Of a DNA stretch of 64,000 nt, positions 8,617-18,163 are shown piece by piece. Location: contig JAEUHM010000054.1 of the NCBI GenBank assembly GCA_016795485.1, forward strand, positions 304,022 through 368,021, written 5' to 3'. Position numbers and translations under genes: made by a program. The stretch comes from Verrucomicrobiaceae bacterium. GTDB taxonomy: Bacteria; Verrucomicrobiota; Verrucomicrobiia; Verrucomicrobiales; Verrucomicrobiaceae. Below the pieces are notes generated by a model, which had not been told where the DNA came from, searched no databases, and was given only the letters and a program-made list of their open reading frames with translations. How positions within the stretch are numbered: the first letter of the stretch is position 1; each line of letters opens with the position of its first letter.

Positions 8617-11600
8617 TCACCAAGGAGGCAGGATGTCATCGAAATCGACGTTGATGGGGACCCCCATGAGATTCCAGTCCACGCGATCAAAGCGGATGCC
8701 GCTGCGATGGAGGATGCCGCCGATTTTCAAATCGAGACTCGGAAAGCCTGCCACCGGACCTTTGAGTGAAGCCTCCCCTTTGACGGAGAGCGTATTGACA
8801 AGACCCGCAGGCCCACCGGCGATCGCGCTGAGCGCCAGATTTCCCAAAGTGATCTCGGCCTGTGCTACTCCGGCGAGAGTCAGTGAGGCATCCGCCAGTG
8901 TGTAAATGGGTGTGGTGGCCTTTACCTTGCCGCCCTCTAGATAACCGAGGTAAAACTTCAGGTCCAAGTCGGGCTTCTTCAGCAGTGCGTAGATCGTGGT
9001 CTTTTCAAAGCCGATGTTCACGAGGTCTTTAGGGATGTCCACTCCGCCAAACCGCTTCATCACATCATTGACCGAGATGGAGCCGTCGATGCGGCAGATG
9101 ACGCCGGCGAGGTTTCCGGCATTAATCTGTCCCCCTGCGGTGAAGGAAGCCTGATTCAGAGCATCTTGTAACGGCCCCTGCATGATGCCCAACTTTCCAA
9201 GGTCACACACCCGCCCTGCAAAGATGTCCACGTTGGCTTTGATAAGTTCCAAAATGCGTCCGTCCGCCGTGCCGCGCACATATTGGTTAGCCGCACTAAA
9301 GTTGGCGGCCAACTTTACGCCATCAATGGCCACGATGCCGATGGTCAGCGGCCCACGGAACTCCAGATCACCACTCAGGCCAGCTGGCAGACCATCCTGA
9401 CCGATGGCGAAGTGTAGGTTGCCACCCACCGCCATGTTGTCAAAGAACGAGGTGGAGCTCTGGCCTTGAGTGGGATTCGCCTGGGGCCGCGAGCGTGAAC
9501 CTAGACGTGCTCCCGCGAGTATCTCGACCTTGGCTCCAGGGAATGCATTGAGGCACTCCACGACTGGCGCGTTCTTTTCGTTGTCGCGATAAGTAAAGTA
9601 GCCGCTGAACTCCATCCCGTTGCCCATGCCAGGAGGCTTGAACTTGATGCCTCCATCTAGACGCAGTTCGTTGATGCTGTGGCCGTTCGTGCGCGCATAA
9701 CCACGCAGATTGGCTCCTTGAAAGGCCTCACTGAGGGCACCCAAAGAGCGCAAGGGATAATCTTTGGGGATAAGGTTACTCATGGGGTTATTCTGGCCGC
9801 CACCATTCAGGAACTGCTCGAAGAAAGCGTCCTTCACTGTGGTGGTGATCTGGCTCATGAGTTGGTCCGTGCCCTCACGCAGGATGCCACGCACTTGAGT
9901 GAAGTTGGTCCGCAGCAGCGTCTGCACTCGATCCGCCACCTGGGAAGCCATGATGCGATCCATGATCATCTGCTTGAGAGCGTTCTTCAGGCGGGCTTGG
10001 TTTACGCCAGCTCCGGCGCCGAGGAAGTCACGCATGTCCACGACTTGGGCTGGAACGATGCTCTTCACCGTGCGCTCCACTTGAGCCTTGATGGTTCCTT
10101 CGAGTTCGATCTTCTTTTCTTCCGCGATTTTATCCATCGGCGTTTCAATCAAGCTCTGTGTGTTGCTCTGAAACGACGTGATCGCATCCTCAGCCTCCTG
10201 CAGAATGTTTGACAGTTCACCGAAGAAAGGATTGGCCTGGGCGCTCTGCACTTCCTCCAGTTCATCGAGCTTTTGAGCCAGGATACCGCCAACACCAGCA
10301 ATGAGGGAGTAGCCAGGATTGTCGTCAGCCAGTTCCATCACTAGATTGCGAAAGAAAGTGCGTTTGCCGCCCTCGCGTGGCTGAATGATGGCCTGCAGCG
10401 TGTCTATGCCTGACCTTGCGGTGTTGAGCTCCGAGTTGATGCGGTTGAGCAGATTTTGAGCGTTCCCAGCCAATCCGATGCTGTCATGGATCGCATCTTC
10501 GAGTCCGTTGGCGGTGAGATACTCGCTGAACTTCTCGCTAAACAGCACAGGATCAATGTCGGCAAAAGGATTGCCGGTATTGCCCGTGTAGTCGGCACCT
10601 GCATCTGATAGCACCGCGTCGACCAATGACTCCACCGGACCAGAAAGCGCATTTTTGATCAATCGGTCCACACGGTCGGTAATCAGGGTGTCCAACGCAC
10701 TCACCGCACGAGTGAGTGTGTTGGCCTGGAGGCCCGAGGCATTAACGAGCGCCGATTGAAAGGTGCTGAAGGAGTTGTTCGTCACACCGTCCAGGGCATC
10801 CAGCACGAGGCGCTGCGGATTGATCTGCGGCAGACCCGGTATTTCCGCGCCGAACTCCAACTCCGCGCCATTAGCGGAGAGCGACCGCAGATTGTGCTCC
10901 AGATCAAAGAGCACCAGCGGTATGGCGGGCTCCCGCTGAGGAGACTCAAAGCGCATGGCACTCTTGTCCCAGGCTAGCGGGTATCGGAAACTCACAACGT
11001 TCATCCAGTTCTTCCGTGCGATGATGCGATAGAGCGTGGAACTCGCATTCACTGGCCGCCGGTAAGCCGCCACATCCACGAAAGGCGGTGTCCCGTTCTG
11101 AGAGGCATCAAAACTGCCTGGGTGCGTGAAGTAGCTCTGCCCATTTCCATCGGTCCAACCACCCATGAAGTGCACACCGGGATCATTGCCGCCAGGCTGC
11201 ACATGCGCATGCACCGCTAGCTCCGTGAAGAACGGCACCTCCAAATATCCCGCCAGCGAGAGGAAGCCGTTGTCGTTGTTTTGGTCCGTGATGTTGGCGC
11301 TGTTGCTGAAGGCAGCCTTGGTAATAGGCGTTAGGCGCAGTTCTTTGTCACCCGGCACGTTGAACCACAGCACGCCCGGCAGGTCGATCTTCGCCTCAAG
11401 GCCCGGCACACCATTTGCTGCCGTCATCATGCGTCCGTAAGTGGAGTTGCCGATCTTTTCGGCTTTGAACCCCAGTGTGGCATTCACCGGGCCGGGAATA
11501 AGTCCATCCAGGATGCCGGAGAAACCCGCCCCGATCTCCACAAAGCCATCGCCAGCATTGGGCACAGCACAGGGACTTGCCCCAGGCTGCTCACGGAAGC

Positions 11601-14382
11601 CGATGCTATGCGCCGTGAATGGCAAATCGCCCCAATGATCCAAAGTTGCCGTCTGAGATCCCGGCGGCAGTCTGGCTGAGTGTGGCTGACCTCGCTCGGT
11701 GAGTTGAAGTGATTCAAAGTTTATCTCGACGCCTGCCGGGAAAGGAATCTCGATGCTGCCGTTCGTAAAGCTGTCCTTCGTCAGGTTGTCGATGAAGGAG
11801 AACTTGAAGTCGGTGAGGCTCACAGGAAAGCCATAGAGCTCCACGCCCAGTTCGAGCGCCGAAGTCACCCGCTCGTGAATGCCGTTAACGCCACCCTTCT
11901 GCACATAGTATTTGGAGACAGACCGAAGATCGTATGGGCCGAGCTGCTTATTTGAAAGCACGCTGGTGGCCGTCATCGGACCAGGTTCCTCATCCGCACG
12001 GAGATTGAGTCCTGCATAGTTTGCCGCTCCGACATTGCGGTAAAGCCCATCAGCGTGGAACGCTCTTTCATGATAGGCAAGGTTTCCCGGAGAACCACGA
12101 CCACTCAGCAGCAAGGTCGCGGCTCTTTGGTCGTCACTGACGGCCCAATCGCTACCGTCTATTGCGATACCAGGCTGGTAAAACGCACCCAGCGTGAAGG
12201 AAGAAGTGCTGTGAGCAAACACTGGCACGTTGCCTGGGTCTATGCGCACCGTGCCCCAGGCCAATCCTACCGCATCCACCGTGCCCTCGGCGATCAATCC
12301 CATGTCAGGCGTGAAGTGCAAAGTAGCTGCCGTCGGATGAAACACCATGCTGCCCTCACCAGCCAAATCATTCGTATTGTCGCACTGTCTAGCAAACCGC
12401 GGATCACGTGCATAGCGCTGCGACACATCCATAACGCCCAGTAGGCTCGTGGTGGTGTTCACGGCATTGTTGTCTATCTCCAAGGTGCCACCGCTCATTG
12501 CAAAGCCTTCCACTGCCTCCGTGCCAACGCCACCTGGGTAGTGAGGACGCACCTGGGTCGGTGCTAACGGCACGGAAGCGTTTAGGACGGCCTTTCCGAA
12601 GGCGTCCGTGTGAATAGTGAACTCCCTATAAGCGAAAACACCTGCGTCATGCGCTTTCGCCAGATAGCTGTCATTCGAGGGGCGGGTATCTCTTGCCTGA
12701 AGGGGCGGATTGCCGTTGCTGGCTGGTAAGGTGTGCAGCAACTCGTTGAAGGTCATCTGCAAATCACGCACCCAGCGGAACTCACCTGAGCCTGCGGGTG
12801 TGATGGGAAAAGCTCCCGTAGCCGTGTTCCAGCCCAAGGACGATGCTTTGAACCAAGCGGGTAGTTTCTCATGCGCACAATAGATGACGCTGTCCGAAAC
12901 GTTATCCACACCGTGATAGGTCTGTCGCACCTGTAATGGCGTGAAGAACATGGTGCCCTCGGGTCTCAAAGCAGCACCCAAGCGAAGATCATCCAGCCGC
13001 ACCTTGCCACAGGCATTGGAGTCTGGCAGGCCACCTTCGGTTGCGGCTACACTCACCGTGAAACCAGTTGGAAAATAGACCTGGAAGATGTCACACACCG
13101 CTCCGTCCTGATCCAATCGCGTGTCTTCTCGATTGAAGCGGACCTTTGCTAACTCATCCCAATCAGGATAGGGAGCATCCACGGCTACTGAACCTCCCGT
13201 TACACTCACCACGGTTGCGTCACCGTAGCTAGGTCCAGGTGTGTCATTGATCGACACTACAAAAGTGCCGCCAAAAGTGTGAGACAACATGCCATCGACG
13301 TGTCCCTTACCTGTGGGCACCACGAGGTTCCAGTTCGCCCCGTTTTCTGTGGGAGTGCTGGCCAGTTCTGTGAACCACGTCTTCACGGTGTCGAACCACA
13401 ACACGCCGCTCACGGGAAAGATGCGCTGGGCTGCTGTAGCGATCTCACCGAGCGAGACATAATCCCCATTGGCTTCCTGATACTCGAAAATGGCCGTCGT
13501 CTGATACATCGACGTTCGATTCAAGTTTTGCGGCATGAGCGTCAGTTCAAAAGTGGGGACCGCAGTTGCTGGATTGTCTCCAATGATCGTGTGATTAGAC
13601 AAGACCTGCGTGTGATCCGCACTCAGTGTCGTCAGCGGCACGTTGATGGGATTCATCGGGTCCGTCACATCCTGCATTTCTGCTCGAAGTCGCACAGGAA
13701 TGTTAGCTGAAGCCACAGCCTCATTGAAGTCATCGTAGCGAGCCATGAACAACGTGCCTGCCAGCTTCGGTCCAGGTACCGTGGGTGAAACAATGACCCA
13801 ATCGCGATCAATCTCAGCGTATGCCGGCACGCCGATAACATTAAGCTGTGCATCTGGGCTGGAGGTGTTCGTAAAGTGCCCGTAACTCCGCTCGACGGCA
13901 TCGGTATAGTTCGCAGCATTGCCATTGCTTGCGGGTGTCGCGATGACCCGAAGGCGATACACCTTGCTGAAGTCCAGGCGTGCCGCAGGATTCAGGTTCA
14001 CCGAAGAAGCCATGGCGATCTCGGTAATCGTGCCCGGCCAGTTCACCACCTGGGTCGTGTCCAAGCTAGTTCCACCGGTATCGAGTGCCTGAGCGACACC
14101 ATCCGCATCCACTAGGCTCCAAGTGAGCGTGTAAGTCACGGACTCTGGCAGGCTGATGACTCCACCCGCACGCTTGTAGAGCAGGGACACGGAGCCCGCG
14201 ATCACCGAGCGAGCTGGCGCACCTATCTTCGTAGCATCAGCATCGATCACCCAGCCGGTGTGGTTGGTGACAGCGAGTGTCTGCAACGTCGTCGTGTAAT
14301 CGCCTTGCGCTGCTACCGTCAAAAGCAGCAGACAAAGGAGGGCTAAAAATGGAGATGATGCGGGTCTCACACACCCTTTCAC
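8617..14382 (-). CDS. Giant exported protein (about 1920 aa), no recognised family
   Basis: First gene of the three-gene run. The frame is open from a TTG at 14406. GTG codons at 14382 and 14370 both place a good signal peptide (PASSPFLALLCLLLLTVAAQG, split here after cleavage at QG) at the start, and 14382 was chosen. The protein is mostly beta-rich, with many short repeats of alternating hydrophobic residues. A distinct helical, charged block lies at about residues 1205-1530 (for example LDELEEVQSAQ, MDKIAEEKKIELEG). The C-terminal 350 residues return to beta-rich, Gly-rich sequence (GDLEFRGPLTIGIVAIDG). I do not recognise a family. It is divergent from the sigma factor gene, with only about 70 bases between starts. 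Confidence 0.72.
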   Translation of the reverse strand: MKGCVRPASSPFLALLCLLLLTVAAQGDYTTTLQTLAVTNHTGWVIDADATKIGAPARSVIAGSVSLLYKRAGGVISLPESVTYTLTWSLVDADGVAQALDTGGTSLDTTQVVNWPGTITEIAMASSVNLNPAARLDFSKVYRLRVIATPASNGNAANYTDAVERSYGHFTNTSSPDAQLNVIGVPAYAEIDRDWVIVSPTVPGPKLAGTLFMARYDDFNEAVASANIPVRLRAEMQDVTDPMNPINVPLTTLSADHTQVLSNHTIIGDNPATAVPTFELTLMPQNLNRTSMYQTTAIFEYQEANGDYVSLGEIATAAQRIFPVSGVLWFDTVKTWFTELASTPTENGANWNLVVPTGKGHVDGMLSHTFGGTFVVSINDTPGPSYGDATVVSVTGGSVAVDAPYPDWDELAKVRFNREDTRLDQDGAVCDIFQVYFPTGFTVSVAATEGGLPDSNACGKVRLDDLRLGAALRPEGTMFFTPLQVRQTYHGVDNVSDSVIYCAHEKLPAWFKASSLGWNTATGAFPITPAGSGEFRWVRDLQMTFNELLHTLPASNGNPPLQARDTRPSNDSYLAKAHDAGVFAYREFTIHTDAFGKAVLNASVPLAPTQVRPHYPGGVGTEAVEGFAMSGGTLEIDNNAVNTTTSLLGVMDVSQRYARDPRFARQCDNTNDLAGEGSMVFHPTAATLHFTPDMGLIAEGTVDAVGLAWGTVRIDPGNVPVFAHSTSSFTLGAFYQPGIAIDGSDWAVSDDQRAATLLLSGRGSPGNLAYHERAFHADGLYRNVGAANYAGLNLRADEEPGPMTATSVLSNKQLGPYDLRSVSKYYVQKGGVNGIHERVTSALELGVELYGFPVSLTDFKFSFIDNLTKDSFTNGSIEIPFPAGVEINFESLQLTERGQPHSARLPPGSQTATLDHWGDLPFTAHSIGFREQPGASPCAVPNAGDGFVEIGAGFSGILDGLIPGPVNATLGFKAEKIGNSTYGRMMTAANGVPGLEAKIDLPGVLWFNVPGDKELRLTPITKAAFSNSANITDQNNDNGFLSLAGYLEVPFFTELAVHAHVQPGGNDPGVHFMGGWTDGNGQSYFTHPGSFDASQNGTPPFVDVAAYRRPVNASSTLYRIIARKNWMNVVSFRYPLAWDKSAMRFESPQREPAIPLVLFDLEHNLRSLSANGAELEFGAEIPGLPQINPQRLVLDALDGVTNNSFSTFQSALVNASGLQANTLTRAVSALDTLITDRVDRLIKNALSGPVESLVDAVLSDAGADYTGNTGNPFADIDPVLFSEKFSEYLTANGLEDAIHDSIGLAGNAQNLLNRINSELNTARSGIDTLQAIIQPREGGKRTFFRNLVMELADDNPGYSLIAGVGGILAQKLDELEEVQSAQANPFFGELSNILQEAEDAITSFQSNTQSLIETPMDKIAEEKKIELEGTIKAQVERTVKSIVPAQVVDMRDFLGAGAGVNQARLKNALKQMIMDRIMASQVADRVQTLLRTNFTQVRGILREGTDQLMSQITTTVKDAFFEQFLNGGGQNNPMSNLIPKDYPLRSLGALSEAFQGANLRGYARTNGHSINELRLDGGIKFKPPGMGNGMEFSGYFTYRDNEKNAPVVECLNAFPGAKVEILAGARLGSRSRPQANPTQGQSSTSFFDNMAVGGNLHFAIGQDGLPAGLSGDLEFRGPLTIGIVAIDGVKLAANFSAANQYVRGTADGRILELIKANVDIFAGRVCDLGKLGIMQGPLQDALNQASFTAGGQINAGNLAGVICRIDGSISVNDVMKRFGGVDIPKDLVNIGFEKTTIYALLKKPDLDLKFYLGYLEGGKVKATTPIYTLADASLTLAGVAQAEITLGNLALSAIAGGPAGLVNTLSVKGEASLKGPVAGFPSLDLKIGGILHRSGIRFDRVDWNLMGVPINVDFDDILPPW

Positions 14383-14450
14383 CCGGTCCGTAAGGGCTAA
14401 TGACAAAGTTTTTTGAGGAAATATTTCTGTTGGCCTTCATCTTTAGTGCC

Positions 14451-15164
14451 ATGGCAGAGACGTCTCCCCGATTCATGACTACCCGCTGGACCATGGTCCT
14501 CCAAGCGGGCGGGGAGGGCAGCTCGCGTGAGGCCGCAGTGGAGCAACTTTGCCAAACTTACTGGTATCCTGTCTATGCCTTCATTCGCCGTCAGGGAATC
14601 AAGCCCGAGGATGCTCAGGACCTCACGCAGTCCTTCTTTGCCAAAATGCTACGGCGTGAGTGGTTGAACGGGCTTGAGAAGCGTAATGTTCGGTTCTCCA
14701 CTTGGCTACTGATACGGGTGAAAACGCACCTTCAGAATGAGCACCGGGATGCCACCACTCAAAAGCGCGGCGGAGAAGTCACGCGGGTCTCTATTGACCT
14801 CGCTGAAGCAGAGAACTGGTTCGGGAATGAACCCGCCGGTTCAGATACTCCCGAACAAGCATTTGAGCGCCGATGGGCGCTGTCCGTGCTGGAGGCAGCC
14901 CTAGCGAGAGTGAGGGACCACTGCCGTGAAAACGGCAAAGAGTTGCTGTTTGAAGAGTTGGGCCCTTTCCTGACCCGAGAACCTGAAACTGGCGAATACG
15001 CCAAGGTGGCCCAGAAGCTCGAAATACGCGAAAACACGCTCGCCGTGACCATTAGTCGACTCCGCCAGCTTTACCGAGAAGCCGTTCGCGATGAGGTGTC
15101 CGTTGGACTGTCCGACCCCTCCATGGTCGATGATGAACTGCGGCATCTTGCGAGCTGTTTGTAA
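14451..15164 (+). CDS. ECF-type RNA polymerase sigma factor (planctomycete/verrucomicrobial type)
   Basis: 237 aa. The ATG at 14451 (MAETSPRFMTTRWTMV) was preferred over an upstream in-frame start at 14400, because SPRFMTTRWTMV is the usual start of this subgroup. Region 2 carries EDAQDLTQSFFAKML. Region 4 is the helix-turn-helix YAKVAQKLEIRENTLAVTIS followed by RLRQLYREAV. Such sigma factors are commonly encoded with a Ser/Thr kinase, as here, the next gene starting 30 bases later. No classic anti-sigma factor is visible, so kinase control is likely, by analogy with other kinase-associated ECF groups. The short divergent region suggests that it drives the adjacent giant exported protein operon. 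Confidence 0.9.
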   Translation: MAETSPRFMTTRWTMVLQAGGEGSSREAAVEQLCQTYWYPVYAFIRRQGIKPEDAQDLTQSFFAKMLRREWLNGLEKRNVRFSTWLLIRVKTHLQNEHRDATTQKRGGEVTRVSIDLAEAENWFGNEPAGSDTPEQAFERRWALSVLEAALARVRDHCRENGKELLFEELGPFLTREPETGEYAKVAQKLEIRENTLAVTISRLRQLYREAVRDEVSVGLSDPSMVDDELRHLASCL

Positions 15165-15194
15165 CTCAGCGGCACCTTTCGGGTGTCAACTTCG

Positions 15195-18056
15195 ATGCCA
15201 GATTCCTCTACCTCGCCACACTCACTCCTCCAAGGCCATGATCCGAGGAGGCTGGCGGCTCTTGCATTGCAAGACTCAAAGAGCGAGCAGGAACTTGGAG
15301 AGGGCAAGCCATGGACGACTTTTGGCGGCATCGATCTGTATGAGGAAATAGGGCGCGGGGGCATGGGGGTCGTTTACCGGGCGCGGCAAAGAGCGCTGGA
15401 TCGGGTAGTGGCAGTAAAAGTGCTGCTGCGGGCACAGTTCGCCTCAAAAGAAGAGCGCCAGAGATTCCAACGAGAAGCACAGGCCGCAGCTAGGCTGCAA
15501 CATCCTAGCATCGAGGCTGTGCATGAGGTGGGGGAAGATGAAGGCATGCCGTGGTTCAGCATGGATTACATTCCTGGCCGGAGCCTGGAGCAGGCGTTGC
15601 GGGAGCACCCCATGGAAGCAAGGTCGGCCGCTCGGTGCGTGAAGATGGTGGCCGAGGCCATCCAGCATGCTCATGACTGCGGAGTCCTGCATCGAGACTT
15701 GAAGCCCTCCAACATCCTCCTCGACCCAGAAGGCGAACCTCACATCACTGACTTCGGCATCGCACGCATCGCCTCGACTGAAACCACGACGAACCGGCGG
15801 GCGGAACTGACTCGCACCGGGCAGTCCCTTGGTTCACCTGGCTATACGGCCCCAGAGCAAGCCTTGAGTGGAAGAGCCGATGCCCGAACCGACGTCTATG
15901 GACTCGGTGCTTTGCTCTATCATCTGCTGACAGCGCGGCCACCCTTCCAAGGCCCAACGTTGGATGCGATTCTCATCCAACTTCGTGAAAATGAACCTCT
16001 GCCACCGCGCCGACTCAACCCAAGCGTGCCCCAGGACCTGGAAACCATCTGTCTGAAGTGTTTGCGCAAAGTTCCGGAAAACCGCTATGACACGGCAGCG
16101 GCTCTGGCGGATGATCTAGGCCGATTTCTCGATGGAAAGCCAATCCTTGCACGCCCACTCGGGCCGCTGGGCAGGGTATGGCGTTGGACGTGCCTTCATC
16201 CATCAATGGCGGCCATGCTGGCGGTCATTGCACTGCTGATCGCTGGCCTCATTGGCGGTTCGCTCGCATTTGCTAGACGCCAGCAACAACTGGAACGCCG
16301 TACCACGTTGATCGCAGATGCTCGGCAGTTGCGAGGCAGCATCAGCGCTGGAGCCAGGGGCCAAGCGATGGCAGCGCTCAAGGAGGCGTGGCAAATCCTT
16401 CCATCGGCAGATTTGAAGAACGAGATCATCGCCACACTGGCGATGCCTGAAATGTCTCTGATTACGAAAGCCGTTCAGCCTGATGATCCGCGGCATCGTG
16501 CGCCGCCTCTCGGCGGAAGCGCAGACGGACGATTCACGGCCCGATACGAAAAGCAGCATGTCATTGTGTCGCGAAAGTCTGCAAAAGCAGGAGCCTTACA
16601 AATCGTACAGCTAGGCCCCTTCGACCACGAGCCATGCTACCAGATAGATGACCGTGGCGAGCAAATCGCGATTGCATCACTGGCGAATGACTGGGCTCCG
16701 TGTGAGGTGACTCTTTATGAACTGCCTTCTGGGCGAATCCTGCGTTCGCTGAAGCATCCCCATGGTGTTCTCTGCATGGATTGGTCGGGGCATTTGCTAG
16801 CAACGGGCACTGCGGTGGACCGAATGGTGTATGTCTGGAACACTTCCGATGGCAATCGCCTACATCGGCTGAGTGGTCACAACCATGACCTTCAAGCCGT
16901 TCGCTTTCGCCCAAACGGCCAGGAACTCGTCTCGCTAGCTGCTGATGGGATGGTACACCTCTGGCATGCGGGTTTAGGATCGGAGATCATGCGCCTTGAG
17001 AACGTCGGCCAACACGGAGCGCCAGCGTGGTGGAACAAGGATGGCACACAACTCTTCACCAAGCGTAAAAACGGTCCGCAGGTGGACATTGTTCGCTTTG
17101 ACTGGCCCGCCGTCCTGCAAACTCTTGCACCAGGCACGGGCGAGATACGCTCGGAGAACCTGCCAAGTCTGAGCGCAAGTGACGATGGAATGATTTGTGC
17201 AGCCGTCGATGAGACCGGCTGCCGTGTCTGGGATTGGCACCATGGACGGCAAGCTGGCTTTGTCGCCAAAGATGGCGCTGAATGGCTCACCGCAGGTCTT
17301 CAGTCAGAACAAGCGCTGTGGACAAGCAGTTGGAACACACCGCTACGTCGTCGGCAACTCCAGCGTGACGTAGGAGGGTGGCTTCGTGTGCTACCTCATG
17401 AACCAGCGCCCATCGAGTCAGGTCCGTTGCTTGTAGCCGTCCGTCAAGGCGGTGCCGCGGTCGCCTCCACACAGAATGAAGACGTTGAGTCCGATGACAG
17501 AGTCATCGTCCGCTGGCCACAAGACAATCGAGAAGTCATCCTGCATCAACCCGATCCCTATTGTGCTGCTCTGAGCCCAGACGGAAAGTGGTGCGTCACT
17601 GGAAGCTTCACCGCACGCGACGAAGCCTTGCTCTGGAGTCTGCCCGCAGGTCGCTTGCACCTCAAACTACCCCATCCAGGAATCGTCAGCGGGCTAATGT
17701 TCGTGCAGAATGGAAAGCAACTCTGGATGTGGGGCAACAAGACCCTGCAATGCCTCAACACAGACACCTGGAAGCCTACCTCTTTGGACACTCGCCCGTC
17801 GACAGGCGCGTTCGCTGTCAGCGCCGATGGTCAATTTGCCGCGCGGATTGCCAAAAATAAGGCAATCCTCCTCCGACTCCCTGACGTTTCCCCGTTAGCT
17901 GAACTACCCATAGGACTTCAAGGCGGGCACGTCAGCCTCGCGTTCAGTACGGATGCACGCTATCTTTTCATTCACGGTGCCAAAGGAGAAGTGCACCGCT
18001 GGGATCTCGACGCGACAGAGGTTGCCTTGCTGGAAGCTGGCATCCCAGGTTCTTGA
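15195..18056 (+). CDS. Transmembrane Ser/Thr protein kinase with WD40-like C-terminus
   Basis: 953 aa from the ATG at 15195; a GTG four codons earlier is possible. The N-terminal kinase domain is intact: glycine loop GRGGMGVVYRA, VAVKVLL, catalytic loop HRDLKPSN, DFG, and APE in GYTAPEQAL. A single membrane segment follows at about residues 335-358 (MAAMLAVIALLIAGLIGG). The remaining roughly 570 residues contain WD-like repeats such as VYVWNTSDGNRLHRLSGH and VHLWHAG, forming a probable propeller sensor. It is encoded directly after the ECF sigma factor and probably controls it by phosphorylation; that link is inferred from family and position. The topology would put kinase and propeller on opposite sides of the membrane. 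Confidence 0.93.
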   Translation: MPDSSTSPHSLLQGHDPRRLAALALQDSKSEQELGEGKPWTTFGGIDLYEEIGRGGMGVVYRARQRALDRVVAVKVLLRAQFASKEERQRFQREAQAAARLQHPSIEAVHEVGEDEGMPWFSMDYIPGRSLEQALREHPMEARSAARCVKMVAEAIQHAHDCGVLHRDLKPSNILLDPEGEPHITDFGIARIASTETTTNRRAELTRTGQSLGSPGYTAPEQALSGRADARTDVYGLGALLYHLLTARPPFQGPTLDAILIQLRENEPLPPRRLNPSVPQDLETICLKCLRKVPENRYDTAAALADDLGRFLDGKPILARPLGPLGRVWRWTCLHPSMAAMLAVIALLIAGLIGGSLAFARRQQQLERRTTLIADARQLRGSISAGARGQAMAALKEAWQILPSADLKNEIIATLAMPEMSLITKAVQPDDPRHRAPPLGGSADGRFTARYEKQHVIVSRKSAKAGALQIVQLGPFDHEPCYQIDDRGEQIAIASLANDWAPCEVTLYELPSGRILRSLKHPHGVLCMDWSGHLLATGTAVDRMVYVWNTSDGNRLHRLSGHNHDLQAVRFRPNGQELVSLAADGMVHLWHAGLGSEIMRLENVGQHGAPAWWNKDGTQLFTKRKNGPQVDIVRFDWPAVLQTLAPGTGEIRSENLPSLSASDDGMICAAVDETGCRVWDWHHGRQAGFVAKDGAEWLTAGLQSEQALWTSSWNTPLRRRQLQRDVGGWLRVLPHEPAPIESGPLLVAVRQGGAAVASTQNEDVESDDRVIVRWPQDNREVILHQPDPYCAALSPDGKWCVTGSFTARDEALLWSLPAGRLHLKLPHPGIVSGLMFVQNGKQLWMWGNKTLQCLNTDTWKPTSLDTRPSTGAFAVSADGQFAARIAKNKAILLRLPDVSPLAELPIGLQGGHVSLAFSTDARYLFIHGAKGEVHRWDLDATEVALLEAGIPGS

Positions 18057-18163
18057 GTGCCCAAAAAAGTCGATCTTGAGGTTCCTCCGAAAAGAAGCAC
18101 TTCCGCCTTTCTGGATGCCAGAAGCTAGGCCATCAAATCGTCTTTCTATAGACCAAAAAACCA

